Shown: one piece after another, positions 21,910-31,156 of the stretch
How the letters are laid out: every line of letters starts with the position of its first letter
Numbering within the stretch: position 1 is the first letter of the stretch
Assembly (NCBI GenBank): GCA_001786575.1
Contig: MFRW01000011.1
Span: 557 to 64,556, forward strand
DNA from: Candidatus Moranbacteria bacterium RIFCSPHIGHO2_01_FULL_55_24
Lineage (GTDB): Bacteria; Patescibacteria; Paceibacteria; Moranbacterales; UBA1568
Reading direction: 5' to 3'
DNA length: 64,000 nucleotides
Notes under the pieces: generated by a model
Database searches by the model: none
What the model was told of the DNA's origin: nothing
What the model saw: the letters and a program-made list of their open reading frames with translations, nothing else
Made by a program: the position numbers and the translations under genes

Positions 21910-22515
21910 CTATTTCTTAAGACCGGCGATAAAACGTTTCAATTCCGGGACCTTGTTCACTACCTCCTCGTACGGCCCCTCGAGAAATTCGATGAAGAAA
22001 CGGTCCAGCATATTCAGCCGGTAGTGCAGTTCTTCGTTATTCATAAGGACAAATCGGATCTCCTTGCCGACTTCCGCCTCGAGGTGGGTGATCGCGTGGC
22101 GGAGCTTCGTCCGATTGACGTTGTTCACCACCAGAATCATGTCGACTTTGCTCTTCGGATAATTCAGGAACAAGCCGCTGATCAGGATAAGCTTGACCTC
22201 TCCGGCAGTCTTGAGTTTCCGGAAGATCTGGGACTGGGCGTGGACATTCAGCTTCGAGACCAGACTCTTGAGCTCCGTATGGAAAGGGAAATTCTCATTC
22301 ACGATAAACGCCTTTTTTCCCTTGCGGGAACGCTCGAACAAGAATTTCATCTTCACGAGCTTCGCAGCCTCCCGGGTGATATCCGTTTTCGGCACGAGCG
22401 TCTTTTCTGAAATTTCCGCAACCGTGTAGTCAGCGCCGGGATTTAAGAGAAAGAAGCGGAGCAACCGGGAACGAGCTTTGGAACCGAACAGAGTATCGAA
22501 CAGTGCGAGCGACAT
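21910..22515 (-). CDS. Winged-helix protein with degenerate nucleotidyltransferase-like domain
   Basis: A 201-residue protein. Residues about 5-75 form an ArsR-like winged helix (DTLFGSKARSRLLRFFLLNP and ISEKTLVPKTDITREAAKLVKMKF). The rest resembles a MNT-type nucleotidyltransferase fold: VKLILISGLFL is the place of the usual GS-x-ARG motif, and VDMILVVNNV is the place of the paired Asp. The catalytic GS and the full D-x-D are missing, so it is probably a non-catalytic sensor or regulator. Target genes are unknown. Confidence 0.7.
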   Translation of the reverse strand: MSLALFDTLFGSKARSRLLRFFLLNPGADYTVAEISEKTLVPKTDITREAAKLVKMKFLFERSRKGKKAFIVNENFPFHTELKSLVSKLNVHAQSQIFRKLKTAGEVKLILISGLFLNYPKSKVDMILVVNNVNRTKLRHAITHLEAEVGKEIRFVLMNNEELHYRLNMLDRFFIEFLEGPYEEVVNKVPELKRFIAGLKK

Positions 22516-22658
22516 AGATTTCCTTCCTTACATGCATTTAAAAGCCTCCATTCCTCTTTATGCAGTATAGGCAAAAAAGAGGGCTCCGTCAAAGCAGCCG
22601 TTTCCCCGGAAAATGCGAGGATAAAGCCTCCAAATAAAGCTTCCTTGGCTTGTTTTTA

Positions 22659-22667
22659 TGGTATACT
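22659..22667 (+). promoter_or_regulatory. Extended -10 promoter of the 836-residue gene
   Basis: TGGTATACT lies 11 bp before the ATG at 22678, with GGGAG between. The longer frame starting at 22645 is excluded because its start lies upstream of this box. Confidence 0.6.
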
Positions 22668-22677
22668 ATGGGAGTAT

Positions 22678-25188
22678 ATGGCGGAAAAAAAACGCGAACA
22701 AAAAATGCGGGCAATTTCTGATCTCGACCGGGTCATCACCGATATTCTCGTAGCGGAAAAACGCTCCAACGAACCGTTCATCAAGACATTCAATTATGTC
22801 GGTGAAAACGTTTCGAAACTCGATCTCGGCACCCTGGTCGGGGTATTCGAGGTGGACGAAAAGAGCGAAGACTCCGCCTACATCGTCAACTTCCTGGCTT
22901 CCGTAGCCAAAAAAGAATATTTCAGCAATCCGCGGCGCGGAGCCATCGAGAGTTTCGAAGCGGCGCTTCACAAGATAAATGTCGCATTAGCCGAACTCGT
23001 GAAGCACGGCAATATCGCCTGGCTGGGGAAATTCCATGGAGCGCTCGGCGTATTCGAGAAGAACAACTTCCATTTTTCCGTCAGCGGCGAAGCCGCCATC
23101 CTGCTTTTCAGGAATAATTCCTTTGTAGAAATCAGCGAAGGGCTGGCCTCCCCGGAAGCCCAGGAGCATCCGCTCAAGACGTTCGTAGAAGTTTCAAGCG
23201 GACGGCTTATGCTCGGGGATACCCTTATTTTATCCTCCCCGGAACTCCAAGCGCTCTTTTCAGAGGACAGTCTCGCGAAAAACCGCGAGCGCCTCGGCAT
23301 TCCCGGCTTCCGCCAATTCTTGAAGACCGCGCTCGTAAATGAGCTCGATATGGCCGCGACTCTCGTGGTAGATATCACCGAGAAGGACTTTTCCGCCCAA
23401 GAAAAATCCAGCCCCGCTAAACGCAGAGCAAAGAAGGAGGATTCTCCGGATGCTGCCTCATTCAATCCCTTCAGCCAACAGGCCTTCACCCCGAAGCCGA
23501 AAGAACGCTCCGAGGAAGACGTATTCCAGCCGCATGCCGAGCCGGCGCGTTCCGAATACACCGACAGCAAAACCGGACATATCTATGTCCAAGGGGAACT
23601 CCCGGAGGATATCCCGTCCCATCGCGCTTTCTTTGACGAACTCTCGCTCCGTTTCCAGGGTCTCGCCCTCGTCATCGGAAAATCATCTTCCCAGTGGGGC
23701 CGTTCGCTCCGCAAAACAAGGAAGCAGGCAGCGCTCTCGCTCTGGGTTCTTTCCCGTAATGGGAAGGAAAAGACGCATCAGCTCACCAGAAAGAGCCGGC
23801 GCGCTCTGCAGAAGCTTTGGCGCTCGCTTGAGGAGAAACGTCAGAAGAAAGCAGCTCCCACGGAAACATACTCCCCGGAAACATTCGAAACGCTCCCGGA
23901 AGAGCCCTCTTTTGCCGATCTTGATTTCAAAGCGCCCGAAAAACCCGCCTCACTCGAAAGAGACCTCGAGGAGCCGTTATCCGACAGACAAGAGACTAGT
24001 TTCCGTCCGCAAGCGGCTCCTTTTCTCCCAAAAAGCCGCGAACATGGAGCACTCCAGCAGAAGCTCCGCTCCTTTTATACCCAGGAAGGCTCCCGGAGGC
24101 CTTCTTCCGTTCCTGGAGAATCACCCTCTCTCCGCCAAGCGCTTCCAAGAGGAAACACTTTTCTGGCATCCCTCCTTGCTTCAGCCAAAAAAACTCTCCG
24201 GAAGACAAGCCTGCTCTTGAGGACTCTTCCTCGAACACTCGCTTCGTTCGATATCTCTCCTCTCAAGAAGTGGCATCTCGCTCTCGGGCTCGTGATCGCC
24301 ATCAGTCTTTCGGCTTTTTTCCTCCTCAAAGATGATGGGCTCGAAAGCCGGAATGCAGACGAGTCGAACCTGAACCCCCAAGAGAATTCCCTCTCTCAAG
24401 AAGCAAACGGCGAAAAGAATGCGAACGTTCTCGGAGCGCCGACCTCTCTCGAAAAAGGGCTGCCTGAAGAAACGCGTCTCGTGACCTTGAATGGCCAGCC
24501 CTATGCCGTGACCCGGGATGCTCTCATCGATGTCCGCGAAAACAAGAGCTACTCTCCCCCGACCGGAGGAAACGCCGTGCGCTTCGCGGCAGCGATGGAA
24601 GACCTGCAGCTCATCTTCCTCTTCACCGAAAACAAGCTGGTCTATGCCTGGAGTCCTATCAGTAAGACTTTCTCCCAGAATGAGATTGCGCTTCCCGAAA
24701 ATTCCTCGGTCGGCGGCATCGGGACCTACCTCACCTATCTCTATGTATTGGATACTTCGAACGATCAGATCTACCGCTTCCCCCGGGCCGAAGGCGGTTT
24801 CGGAGCGCCCACGAACTGGTTCCGAGAATCAGTGACTATAGAAGAGAATGCCCTTTTTGCCGTCAACGAGAGCATCATCATCACGCTTACGCCGAGCGAG
24901 ATAAAAGGCTTTTTCCAGGGAAAGACCAATGCGACTTTCGAGATGCCTGGAAGCGAAGCTTCCCTCGCAGCGCTTTATACCGATCCTGACACGCCGGAGA
25001 TCTACGGACTCGACAGCAAAGGGAAACGTATCATCGTCTGGGATACCAGCGGCAAGATCATCGCAGAGTATTTCCATGAGGCGCTTGCCGGAGCCCGCGC
25101 ACTTTCGGTCGATCCTAAAAGCAAGACTTTCTTCGTAGCCGGGAGCGATGGGGAAATCCTCTCCTTCTCTCTCGGAAACGGGATCTAG
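22678..25188 (+). CDS. Large membrane protein with PP2C-like N-terminal and propeller-like C-terminal domains
   Basis: An 836-residue protein. Residues about 1-235 resemble a PPM/PP2C phosphatase fold (alternating strands such as FHGALGVFEKNNFHFSVSGE, then AAILLFRNNSFVEIS), but the metal-binding Asp-Gly motifs of active PP2C enzymes are not visible. A long charged, Ser/Lys/Arg-rich linker follows (240-530), then one membrane helix (about 545-567). The external C-terminal domain has repeated W/Y-rich beta blades like a propeller. It therefore looks like a signal-transducing or scaffold protein with an internal pseudo-phosphatase and an outside sensor (inference). Its stop shares bases with the convergent ATPase gene's stop at 25185-25188. 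Confidence 0.75.
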   Translation: MAEKKREQKMRAISDLDRVITDILVAEKRSNEPFIKTFNYVGENVSKLDLGTLVGVFEVDEKSEDSAYIVNFLASVAKKEYFSNPRRGAIESFEAALHKINVALAELVKHGNIAWLGKFHGALGVFEKNNFHFSVSGEAAILLFRNNSFVEISEGLASPEAQEHPLKTFVEVSSGRLMLGDTLILSSPELQALFSEDSLAKNRERLGIPGFRQFLKTALVNELDMAATLVVDITEKDFSAQEKSSPAKRRAKKEDSPDAASFNPFSQQAFTPKPKERSEEDVFQPHAEPARSEYTDSKTGHIYVQGELPEDIPSHRAFFDELSLRFQGLALVIGKSSSQWGRSLRKTRKQAALSLWVLSRNGKEKTHQLTRKSRRALQKLWRSLEEKRQKKAAPTETYSPETFETLPEEPSFADLDFKAPEKPASLERDLEEPLSDRQETSFRPQAAPFLPKSREHGALQQKLRSFYTQEGSRRPSSVPGESPSLRQALPRGNTFLASLLASAKKTLRKTSLLLRTLPRTLASFDISPLKKWHLALGLVIAISLSAFFLLKDDGLESRNADESNLNPQENSLSQEANGEKNANVLGAPTSLEKGLPEETRLVTLNGQPYAVTRDALIDVRENKSYSPPTGGNAVRFAAAMEDLQLIFLFTENKLVYAWSPISKTFSQNEIALPENSSVGGIGTYLTYLYVLDTSNDQIYRFPRAEGGFGAPTNWFRESVTIEENALFAVNESIIITLTPSEIKGFFQGKTNATFEMPGSEASLAALYTDPDTPEIYGLDSKGKRIIVWDTSGKIIAEYFHEALAGARALSVDPKSKTFFVAGSDGEILSFSLGNGI

Positions 25189-27659
25189 GCAGCCTCCTGG
25201 ATCTTGATGCGTTCCAGAATCTCGCTCTTCACGATAGAAGCATCGCGCCCATAGCGGAGACGCGAGAGCTCTTTTAAGGCATTCGCCACTTCCTGATTGC
25301 CATTCGATGGCGGATACGTCTTCATATTGAAAGGCTTCGTGAGCTCATTGTTGAGAAGGAGCCTCACGAAACAGCGGTAATTGTCTACATTGACCAGGTC
25401 CTGCGCGGAAAAGACCGGTGCGAACTGCTTTTCCAGGAATTCCGCATCATCCGGTCCTACGCGGAAGGAAATGAGCGAACCCACATTCCCGAATACCGCT
25501 TTGGATATCTCTTCCTTCAGCTGGCCGATGAACTGGTGTGCCAGGACCAGGACCAGGCGGTATTTCCGAGCTTCGGAGAGGATCTGTGCGATGGAAGTCG
25601 TCGTCACATTCTGAAACTCATCCAAGTAAAGGTAGAAATCCGAACGCTCTTCTTCGGGCATATCGACGCGCGACAGAGCCGCCATGAGGATCTTTCCGAC
25701 GATGATCATACCGAGAAGGCGCGCATTGATCTCTCCCAGACGCCCTTTGGAGAGATTCACTAAGAGGATTTTCTTCTGGTCCATGACGTCGCGGAAATTG
25801 AAGGCGCTCTTCTGTTGCGCGATAATCGGCCGCATCAGGTCGTTTGAAATGAAAGCGGTGAGCTTCGAAGTGATATAGGGAACCATATTGGCCAGAGCGG
25901 CTTCGCCTCCGGCCTTCTCGGCTTCTTTCTGCCAGAAATCCCGTACGATCGGGTTCTCGCAGTGGGAGAGTTTCATGCGCCGGAAATTCTCATCCGCAAG
26001 CACTTTCGGGATCTCCATGAGCGTCGAACCGCTCTCGGGATGTTCCATGACCAAGAGCATGGCGTTCCGCATATACTGCTCGAACATCGGGCCTCCCGTC
26101 GCCTTCATATCGTAGAGCTGGTCGAAGATGCCGATCATCTCGTTGATGACGAACGTTTTCTGCTCGGGGTGAGCCGGGTCATACTCGAGCATATTCATAC
26201 CCAGAGGCTTGCCGGTGTCTGCCGGATCGAAGACGATGACATCTTCGGCACGCTCTTTCGGGATGGACGCGAGGATATCCTCTATCGCATCGCCATGCGG
26301 ATCGATGAAGCAAAACCCTTTGCCGGCTCGGGCATCCTTCTTCGCCATTTCCTGGAGGAAATTCGACTTTCCGACGCCGGTCTGCCCCACCACATACATG
26401 TGGCGGCGGCGATCGGCATCCGTGATACGGATCTCCGTCTCCGTACCGCGGTAGTCATTGAAGCCGAGGAGCATCCCTTCATTCGGGATGTTGATCGGCG
26501 GAGCAGCCGCTCCGGCCTTCAGCCACTTGATCTTAGGCGTAGCCGTCGTAGAGATCGGGAAGTGGAAAATGCTCGCGAGCTCTTCGGTGTTCAGAAGGAA
26601 AGAATGGTCTTCATCGAAATTCCGGAAAACATAGTGGAAAGCCGCTTCGCGCGTCTTGATCCGCTTCCTGACGCGGAAACGGTTGATATCGTGGTTCTCG
26701 AACTGACCGAAGGCGCTCTCCATGTGTCCGAGGATCTCATCGGCGCGAGACTGGGTATCAGCAGAAGCCAAAAGGCGCAGATTGACGCGGAAGGCGCTCT
26801 TGCTCGTCTTCTGGTCGATCGCTTTCACAAGCTCTTCCTCGTGAGGCGTCAGCATGACAGGCTTCTTCTCGCGATCAAGCGTGCCCTTCTTATTGGCCGG
26901 ACTAAGAGCGCTCATGATATCCTTTCCCATTTCGTTGCCGGCTCTCTGCATCGTTTTGCCTTTCTTCAGATCCTGGATCCGCTTGCCTTCCTGGATATGC
27001 CGGGCGATCTGCTTGCCCTCTTGGCGCCAGACGGCTCCGGCCGGAGCGAGCACCAGCTGCATCACCGCGCCTTCGCTCGCGGTGTTGAGCTTGCTTAATG
27101 AATTCGATATCCCGTTGAGCGGATCGACCCCGAGATCGCGATAGGTCACGAGCGGAAGAGCGTGATGATGAGCAAGCTCCAGTTCTGCCACCGCTACCTT
27201 GCTCCCCGGCGCGAAAATCGTGTAGTCAGGGACGCGCTCTATGGTCGCTTCCGGGAAAAAGCTATGCACCTGTTTCTCGACGCTTTCCCGGAAGCGCTTC
27301 GGGATGCCGAGATAGAAAAAGATCTCCTCGCTCGAAGAGGGATTGGCGATTTCGAAAACGATCGTCGGAGCATGATAGAGGAGGCGCGAAAGGAAATTCC
27401 CCGGATGCTTCAGATTGGAAAGCGAAACCAGAAGCTGCTCCATGGCGAGAATCTCTTCTTTCCAAGCATCAGCATTCTGGCCGGCATCCTGCTTGCGGAC
27501 AACTTGAACGACCTCCAGTTCCATCATGAGCGACTGGTTCACCTGCCGCCGGAAGCGTATGAAGCTCCTCGCGACCAGAAACCCCCCGCTCCCCAGGGTG
27601 ACGAACCCCAGGAACCAGGTAAAAGGAATGAAAATACTATTGAAATCGAACTGATTCAT
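25185..27659 (-). CDS. HerA/FtsK-superfamily DNA-transfer ATPase (TraG/VirD4-like)
   Basis: An 824-residue protein with an N-terminal membrane segment (about residues 10-32), a middle domain of unknown fold, and a RecA-like motor. Walker A is GQTGVGKS at about 425-432. A CFIDPHGDAIEDI segment follows, then the Walker B FYLYLDEFQN near 667 and a sensor-type VLAHQFIGQL. The arrangement matches conjugation coupling and type IV secretion ATPases (TraG/VirD4, TraC/VirB4, DUF87 relatives). It is likely to pump DNA or drive an envelope machine. No relaxase, pilin or VirB channel gene is in the window, so the substrate is open. It is last in an operon with three uncharacterised proteins. Confidence 0.8.
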   Translation of the reverse strand: MNQFDFNSIFIPFTWFLGFVTLGSGGFLVARSFIRFRRQVNQSLMMELEVVQVVRKQDAGQNADAWKEEILAMEQLLVSLSNLKHPGNFLSRLLYHAPTIVFEIANPSSSEEIFFYLGIPKRFRESVEKQVHSFFPEATIERVPDYTIFAPGSKVAVAELELAHHHALPLVTYRDLGVDPLNGISNSLSKLNTASEGAVMQLVLAPAGAVWRQEGKQIARHIQEGKRIQDLKKGKTMQRAGNEMGKDIMSALSPANKKGTLDREKKPVMLTPHEEELVKAIDQKTSKSAFRVNLRLLASADTQSRADEILGHMESAFGQFENHDINRFRVRKRIKTREAAFHYVFRNFDEDHSFLLNTEELASIFHFPISTTATPKIKWLKAGAAAPPINIPNEGMLLGFNDYRGTETEIRITDADRRRHMYVVGQTGVGKSNFLQEMAKKDARAGKGFCFIDPHGDAIEDILASIPKERAEDVIVFDPADTGKPLGMNMLEYDPAHPEQKTFVINEMIGIFDQLYDMKATGGPMFEQYMRNAMLLVMEHPESGSTLMEIPKVLADENFRRMKLSHCENPIVRDFWQKEAEKAGGEAALANMVPYITSKLTAFISNDLMRPIIAQQKSAFNFRDVMDQKKILLVNLSKGRLGEINARLLGMIIVGKILMAALSRVDMPEEERSDFYLYLDEFQNVTTTSIAQILSEARKYRLVLVLAHQFIGQLKEEISKAVFGNVGSLISFRVGPDDAEFLEKQFAPVFSAQDLVNVDNYRCFVRLLLNNELTKPFNMKTYPPSNGNQEVANALKELSRLRYGRDASIVKSEILERIKIQEAA

Positions 27660-27682
27660 GAACCCTCCTTTTCACGTATGTG

Positions 27683-28099
27683 TTAGCGCAAAGCGTTCCC
27701 CTTATCGAGTGCGGCATGAAACTGCTCCGCAAGCTCATCATGCATCATATCGAGCGCATAGAAATCCTTGAGCGAGCGCGCTACTTGGACCGCGTGCGGG
27801 ACCCCCTTGGTTTCTGCCAGCGAAACGAGGTGCGTGATGCGGCTTTCCTCATCAAGCGCGGCGGTCCGGTCCGCATCGCTCCTCACTTCCTGAATCGGTG
27901 CGACCGGATTCGGGGCATGTGCCTCCACCCTTTTCAAAAGCGACTGGAAATCCCTGTTTTCCGCAGGAGCTTCTTCTCTCTTCACCTCATGCTCATAGGA
28001 GACAGCGGCTTCCAGCGTCTCTTCACGGATTTCCTCTGCTGGAGCGTCGAGGATATCCTCCTGTTCATGGTTAATCCCATTGCCGAACTCTTCTGCCAT
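27683..28099 (-). CDS. Hypothetical acidic protein
   Basis: A 138-residue protein with an acidic, probably disordered N-terminal half and a helical C-terminal half (ESRITHLVSLAETKGVPHAV, then QVARSLKDFYALDMMHDELAEQ). No membrane segment and no recognised family. It lies 23 nt from the ATPase gene and 17 nt from the 105-residue gene. The C-terminal HAVQVARSLKDFYALDMMHDEL helix pair may be a docking element for the ATPase (inference). Confidence 0.75.
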   Translation of the reverse strand: MAEEFGNGINHEQEDILDAPAEEIREETLEAAVSYEHEVKREEAPAENRDFQSLLKRVEAHAPNPVAPIQEVRSDADRTAALDEESRITHLVSLAETKGVPHAVQVARSLKDFYALDMMHDELAEQFHAALDKGNALR

Positions 28100-28116
28100 A
28101 GCGTTGTACCTAAAGA

Positions 28117-28434
28117 TTACAGCCCTCCCAGATTTTTCTTCATCTCTTCCGTGAATTCCTGCGCGACTTCGCGCACAAAGACATTGTATCCCGGAATGCT
28201 CTTTTCGAAAAAGGCTTCGATTTCTTCCGCAGAAGCGCCCCGGTCCAGAAGACCTTCGTATTCCGTCACGCCGCTCTCGCCGATTTTTTCCATCGTCGCG
28301 AGAAAGAGACGTTTGATGAACGCTTCTCCCATCTGTTCGAGCAGCGCATCCCGGCGCTCTTCGGGCACCTGTTCAAGCTGGAACTCTTCTGCAAACTGCT
28401 TCTTCAATGCTTGGAGATCTGGAGTCATACGCAA
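28117..28434 (-). CDS. Small helical protein, possibly DUF5663-like
   Basis: A 105-residue, all-helical acidic protein (LEQVPEERRDALLEQMGEAF and a C-terminal IPGYNVFVREVAQEFTEEM). The pattern resembles small CPR proteins I associate with DUF5663, but this cannot be confirmed by eye. It lies between the 867- and 138-residue genes in the ATPase operon. Confidence 0.72.
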   Translation of the reverse strand: MRMTPDLQALKKQFAEEFQLEQVPEERRDALLEQMGEAFIKRLFLATMEKIGESGVTEYEGLLDRGASAEEIEAFFEKSIPGYNVFVREVAQEFTEEMKKNLGGL

Positions 28435-28446
28435 AAAATATATGGT

Positions 28447-31050
28447 TTAGAATTTGAAATCGAAATCCGGATCAGCCATGCGGCGGCGCATGATGAGCGT
28501 CGTGATCCGGAGCGTGTAGCTATTGATGTCTTCGCGGCTCTTGAGATCCGCTGCTTTGCCGAACTGTTCCCGTGCCGCATCGGTAAACGATGCCAGCCGC
28601 TCCATCTGGCTCGGGTGGAGAGGATTCAGGCGGCGGCTGTAATCATATTCCGGGTTCTCCAGCAGATGTTCATGCACCCGGAGCACCCGGTCCACCTTGA
28701 TGCCTCCGAGGTTCTTCGCTCCGAAGCTGAATTGATCCGTTCCGAGAGACTGGATTTCCGGCGTTTCGAAGATATGCATGCGCGTCTGGATCAGCTCTTC
28801 TTTGGCTGTGCTGAAAAGATCCGGATGCTCCTTGAAAAAGGCTTTGTGGTCGCTCAATTCCTGGAGCTCCCGCGCGCTCAAGTCCTGCTCCGACCAAGGA
28901 AGACTCTTTTCTCCTGTCCCTCCGAGATTTTCCGGGAGGAGATTTTCCGGCTTTCCTTCGGCCTGGCCCGGGGTATCTACGGGCGTCTCATGATTCTCCA
29001 AATAGGTATCGAGATCGAGCGAGGTTTTCGCTACTGCTTCCACCGGCTCTGCTCCAGCCGCTTCGAGAGCTGCTACAGCCTTGCCATCGAGAATCGCTTG
29101 AGTCTCTTCCGGAGAGAGAATCTTCTCAAGCGAGAGCGTATCTCCGACATGGATAGCATTGATATCACCGCTCGGGAATCCGGCTGCCTGGAGTTCTTCC
29201 GGCGAAAGAGTCGGTAGTTTATTGGCAATCGCATTCTCAAGCGCCTGGATGACGCGTGCCTTCTCTCCCGGATCCATATCGGCCGGCAGACGCGCTTCGA
29301 GCACTCCCCAGAGGCCCTTGCCGCTATCGGCAGCGGTTACCAGATGTTCCGCGAGCAGAGCCTTCGGAGACGTTTCTGCTACCGCCTGCGCCACGTTGTC
29401 AGGATCAGAGATTCCTTCTGCAATAGCATGCGGAACTCCTTCCGCTGGAAGTTCCGGGGCTATCGGAGAAGGAACCGCCTCATCAGCCAGATCAGGAGCC
29501 GGCTCGGCTGCGATCGCTTCATCAAGGGCGTTTTGCGGCGGCGTTTCAGGTGCAAGTGCCGGCTCGGTTGCCTCTGCTCCCGGCGTATCCGCTTGCAGAA
29601 TATCCGAAGCGAAAGCTATTCCCGTACCGAAGGTTACAGCTGCTCCCTTGCGGAAAAGCGCGGCCCGCTTGGCTTGCTGCATCTTGCTGTCGAGCGAAGC
29701 GATGTCTTTCGTCAGAAGTTCTTTGAGTCTTTCAAAAGATTCAGCGGTCGGCAGAGCTTCGGAAAAAGTGTGTGTCTCTCTGGTAAGCGCCAAGAGTTCT
29801 TCATCGATCTCCTTTTCAGCCGCTTTCTCGGCCCGTTTCTCCGCATATCCTTGCATGAGGACTTCTCCCGTTACTGCGCCGCCGGCACCGGCCATGAAGC
29901 GCCGTAATGTCACGATTGCGCCTCCCAGCGCGGCTCCGCCAGAAAGAGAGAGCGCTCCTGCGCCAGCGAAGCAAGCCGCTGCCAAAGCGAACTTCTGCGG
30001 ACGTGAAAGGCTGTTATAGGCCTTGCCAAGACGCTCGTATGCATCCAGGGCCCTCCCGCCCAGACCTTTCCGCTCCATGCGCACATCAGTCCGCGTTGCT
30101 ACGAGATTCTTCGCTTCCTCGAATTTGAAATAGCGGAGGAGCGCCGCCATCTCGTGCTTGAGTTCGGTTCCTTTCAGTCCGCTTTTCTTCAGCTGCTCCA
30201 GCTCGAGCTCCTGAAGAGCAGTCAGTGCGCCCTCGTACTGCTCCCTCCGATAGCGCGTATCCTGGTCCTCCTCCGTGTCGCTCTTCATGCGGAAAAACGC
30301 CCGGAGCTGCTTCCAGGCATGTGATTTTTCGTAGTCTTCTTCCGCGAAGCGCCTCCGCATATCGGAAACCTCCTCCCGGCGGAGAGCGATCTCTTCGTTA
30401 AGATTCCTGGCCGGAACGGATTCCTTTTCTTTCTCGAGAGACTCGACAGACGCCGGTTCGGCTTCAGTCGGCTTCGGAACCTCCTCGGTCTGCGCTTCCG
30501 GCTCGGGAGCGGATTCAGGCTTCACGGCGTTCCCCTCTTCCCGGTCGGAAACTTCCTCCGCAACCAGAGGTATCTCGACACCAGGAACAGTCTCTTCCTG
30601 CTTTGAAGGCTTTTTCCCGCGCCGCCGCAGCGAAAGTATCTTTCCTTCCTCCGCATCCGGCATCGGCTCCGAAGGCATGGTCTCCGGCTGTGGCGTTTCC
30701 GGGCCCGAAGACTGCTCTTCTCCCTTAGGATGTTTCAAAAATGTGTACTTTTCCCTCACCTCGGACTGGCTTCCGAAAAGGAGCGTGCTTCCTGGGTGGA
30801 GCGCATCGTCTTCGCCTTCTACCACATGCGCTTCCACACCTCCTTGATCCGAGACGCTGTCGATACGTATCTCCGTGCCTTCCGCAGAAGTGAATCGATC
30901 TCCGACACGGAGCCCCTCTCCTTCCGCTGATTTTTCGGGCAAGTTCTGTTCGGGATTTTTCCCAGATGCTTTTTCCGGAGAATCAAAAACAGCCTCCGCT
31001 GATTCTGCTTCAGTCATTTTCCTTGCGCCGGCAGCTTCTCCTTCGGGCAT
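28447..31050 (-). CDS. Large low-complexity membrane protein of the ATPase operon
   Basis: An 867-residue protein I do not recognise. It has an acidic N-terminal region with a small beta domain (about residues 45-110, GLRVGDRFTSAEGTEIRIDS), a Pro/Glu-rich linker and a coiled coil (about 205-300). A hydrophobic Ala/Gly-rich pair of segments follows (about 350-400, FALAAACFAGAGALSLSGGA and a second stretch), then an Ala/Pro/Glu-rich stalk and a folded C-terminal region. It is the first gene of the four-gene operon that ends with the TraG/HerA-like ATPase. It could be the structural partner of that motor (inference). Confidence 0.75.
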   Translation of the reverse strand: MPEGEAAGARKMTEAESAEAVFDSPEKASGKNPEQNLPEKSAEGEGLRVGDRFTSAEGTEIRIDSVSDQGGVEAHVVEGEDDALHPGSTLLFGSQSEVREKYTFLKHPKGEEQSSGPETPQPETMPSEPMPDAEEGKILSLRRRGKKPSKQEETVPGVEIPLVAEEVSDREEGNAVKPESAPEPEAQTEEVPKPTEAEPASVESLEKEKESVPARNLNEEIALRREEVSDMRRRFAEEDYEKSHAWKQLRAFFRMKSDTEEDQDTRYRREQYEGALTALQELELEQLKKSGLKGTELKHEMAALLRYFKFEEAKNLVATRTDVRMERKGLGGRALDAYERLGKAYNSLSRPQKFALAAACFAGAGALSLSGGAALGGAIVTLRRFMAGAGGAVTGEVLMQGYAEKRAEKAAEKEIDEELLALTRETHTFSEALPTAESFERLKELLTKDIASLDSKMQQAKRAALFRKGAAVTFGTGIAFASDILQADTPGAEATEPALAPETPPQNALDEAIAAEPAPDLADEAVPSPIAPELPAEGVPHAIAEGISDPDNVAQAVAETSPKALLAEHLVTAADSGKGLWGVLEARLPADMDPGEKARVIQALENAIANKLPTLSPEELQAAGFPSGDINAIHVGDTLSLEKILSPEETQAILDGKAVAALEAAGAEPVEAVAKTSLDLDTYLENHETPVDTPGQAEGKPENLLPENLGGTGEKSLPWSEQDLSARELQELSDHKAFFKEHPDLFSTAKEELIQTRMHIFETPEIQSLGTDQFSFGAKNLGGIKVDRVLRVHEHLLENPEYDYSRRLNPLHPSQMERLASFTDAAREQFGKAADLKSREDINSYTLRITTLIMRRRMADPDFDFKF

Positions 31051-31076
31051 ATCATTTTATTTTCTCCTGTTTCTGG

Positions 31077-31089
31077 TATAATTTTAGCA
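31077..31089. promoter_or_regulatory. Overlapping divergent -10 boxes
   Basis: On the plus strand TGGTATAAT ends at 31082 and serves the GT39 gene at 31157. On the minus strand TGCTAAAAT uses 31081-31089 and serves the 867-residue gene that starts at 31050. The two -10 hexamers share two bases, so polymerase cannot occupy both at once. Confidence 0.55.
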
Positions 31090-31156
31090 TAACAAACAAA
31101 AAACAAAAAAGGATCTGCGTCTGCTTTTTCCATACTTTGCAGATCCGGAAAAATCT

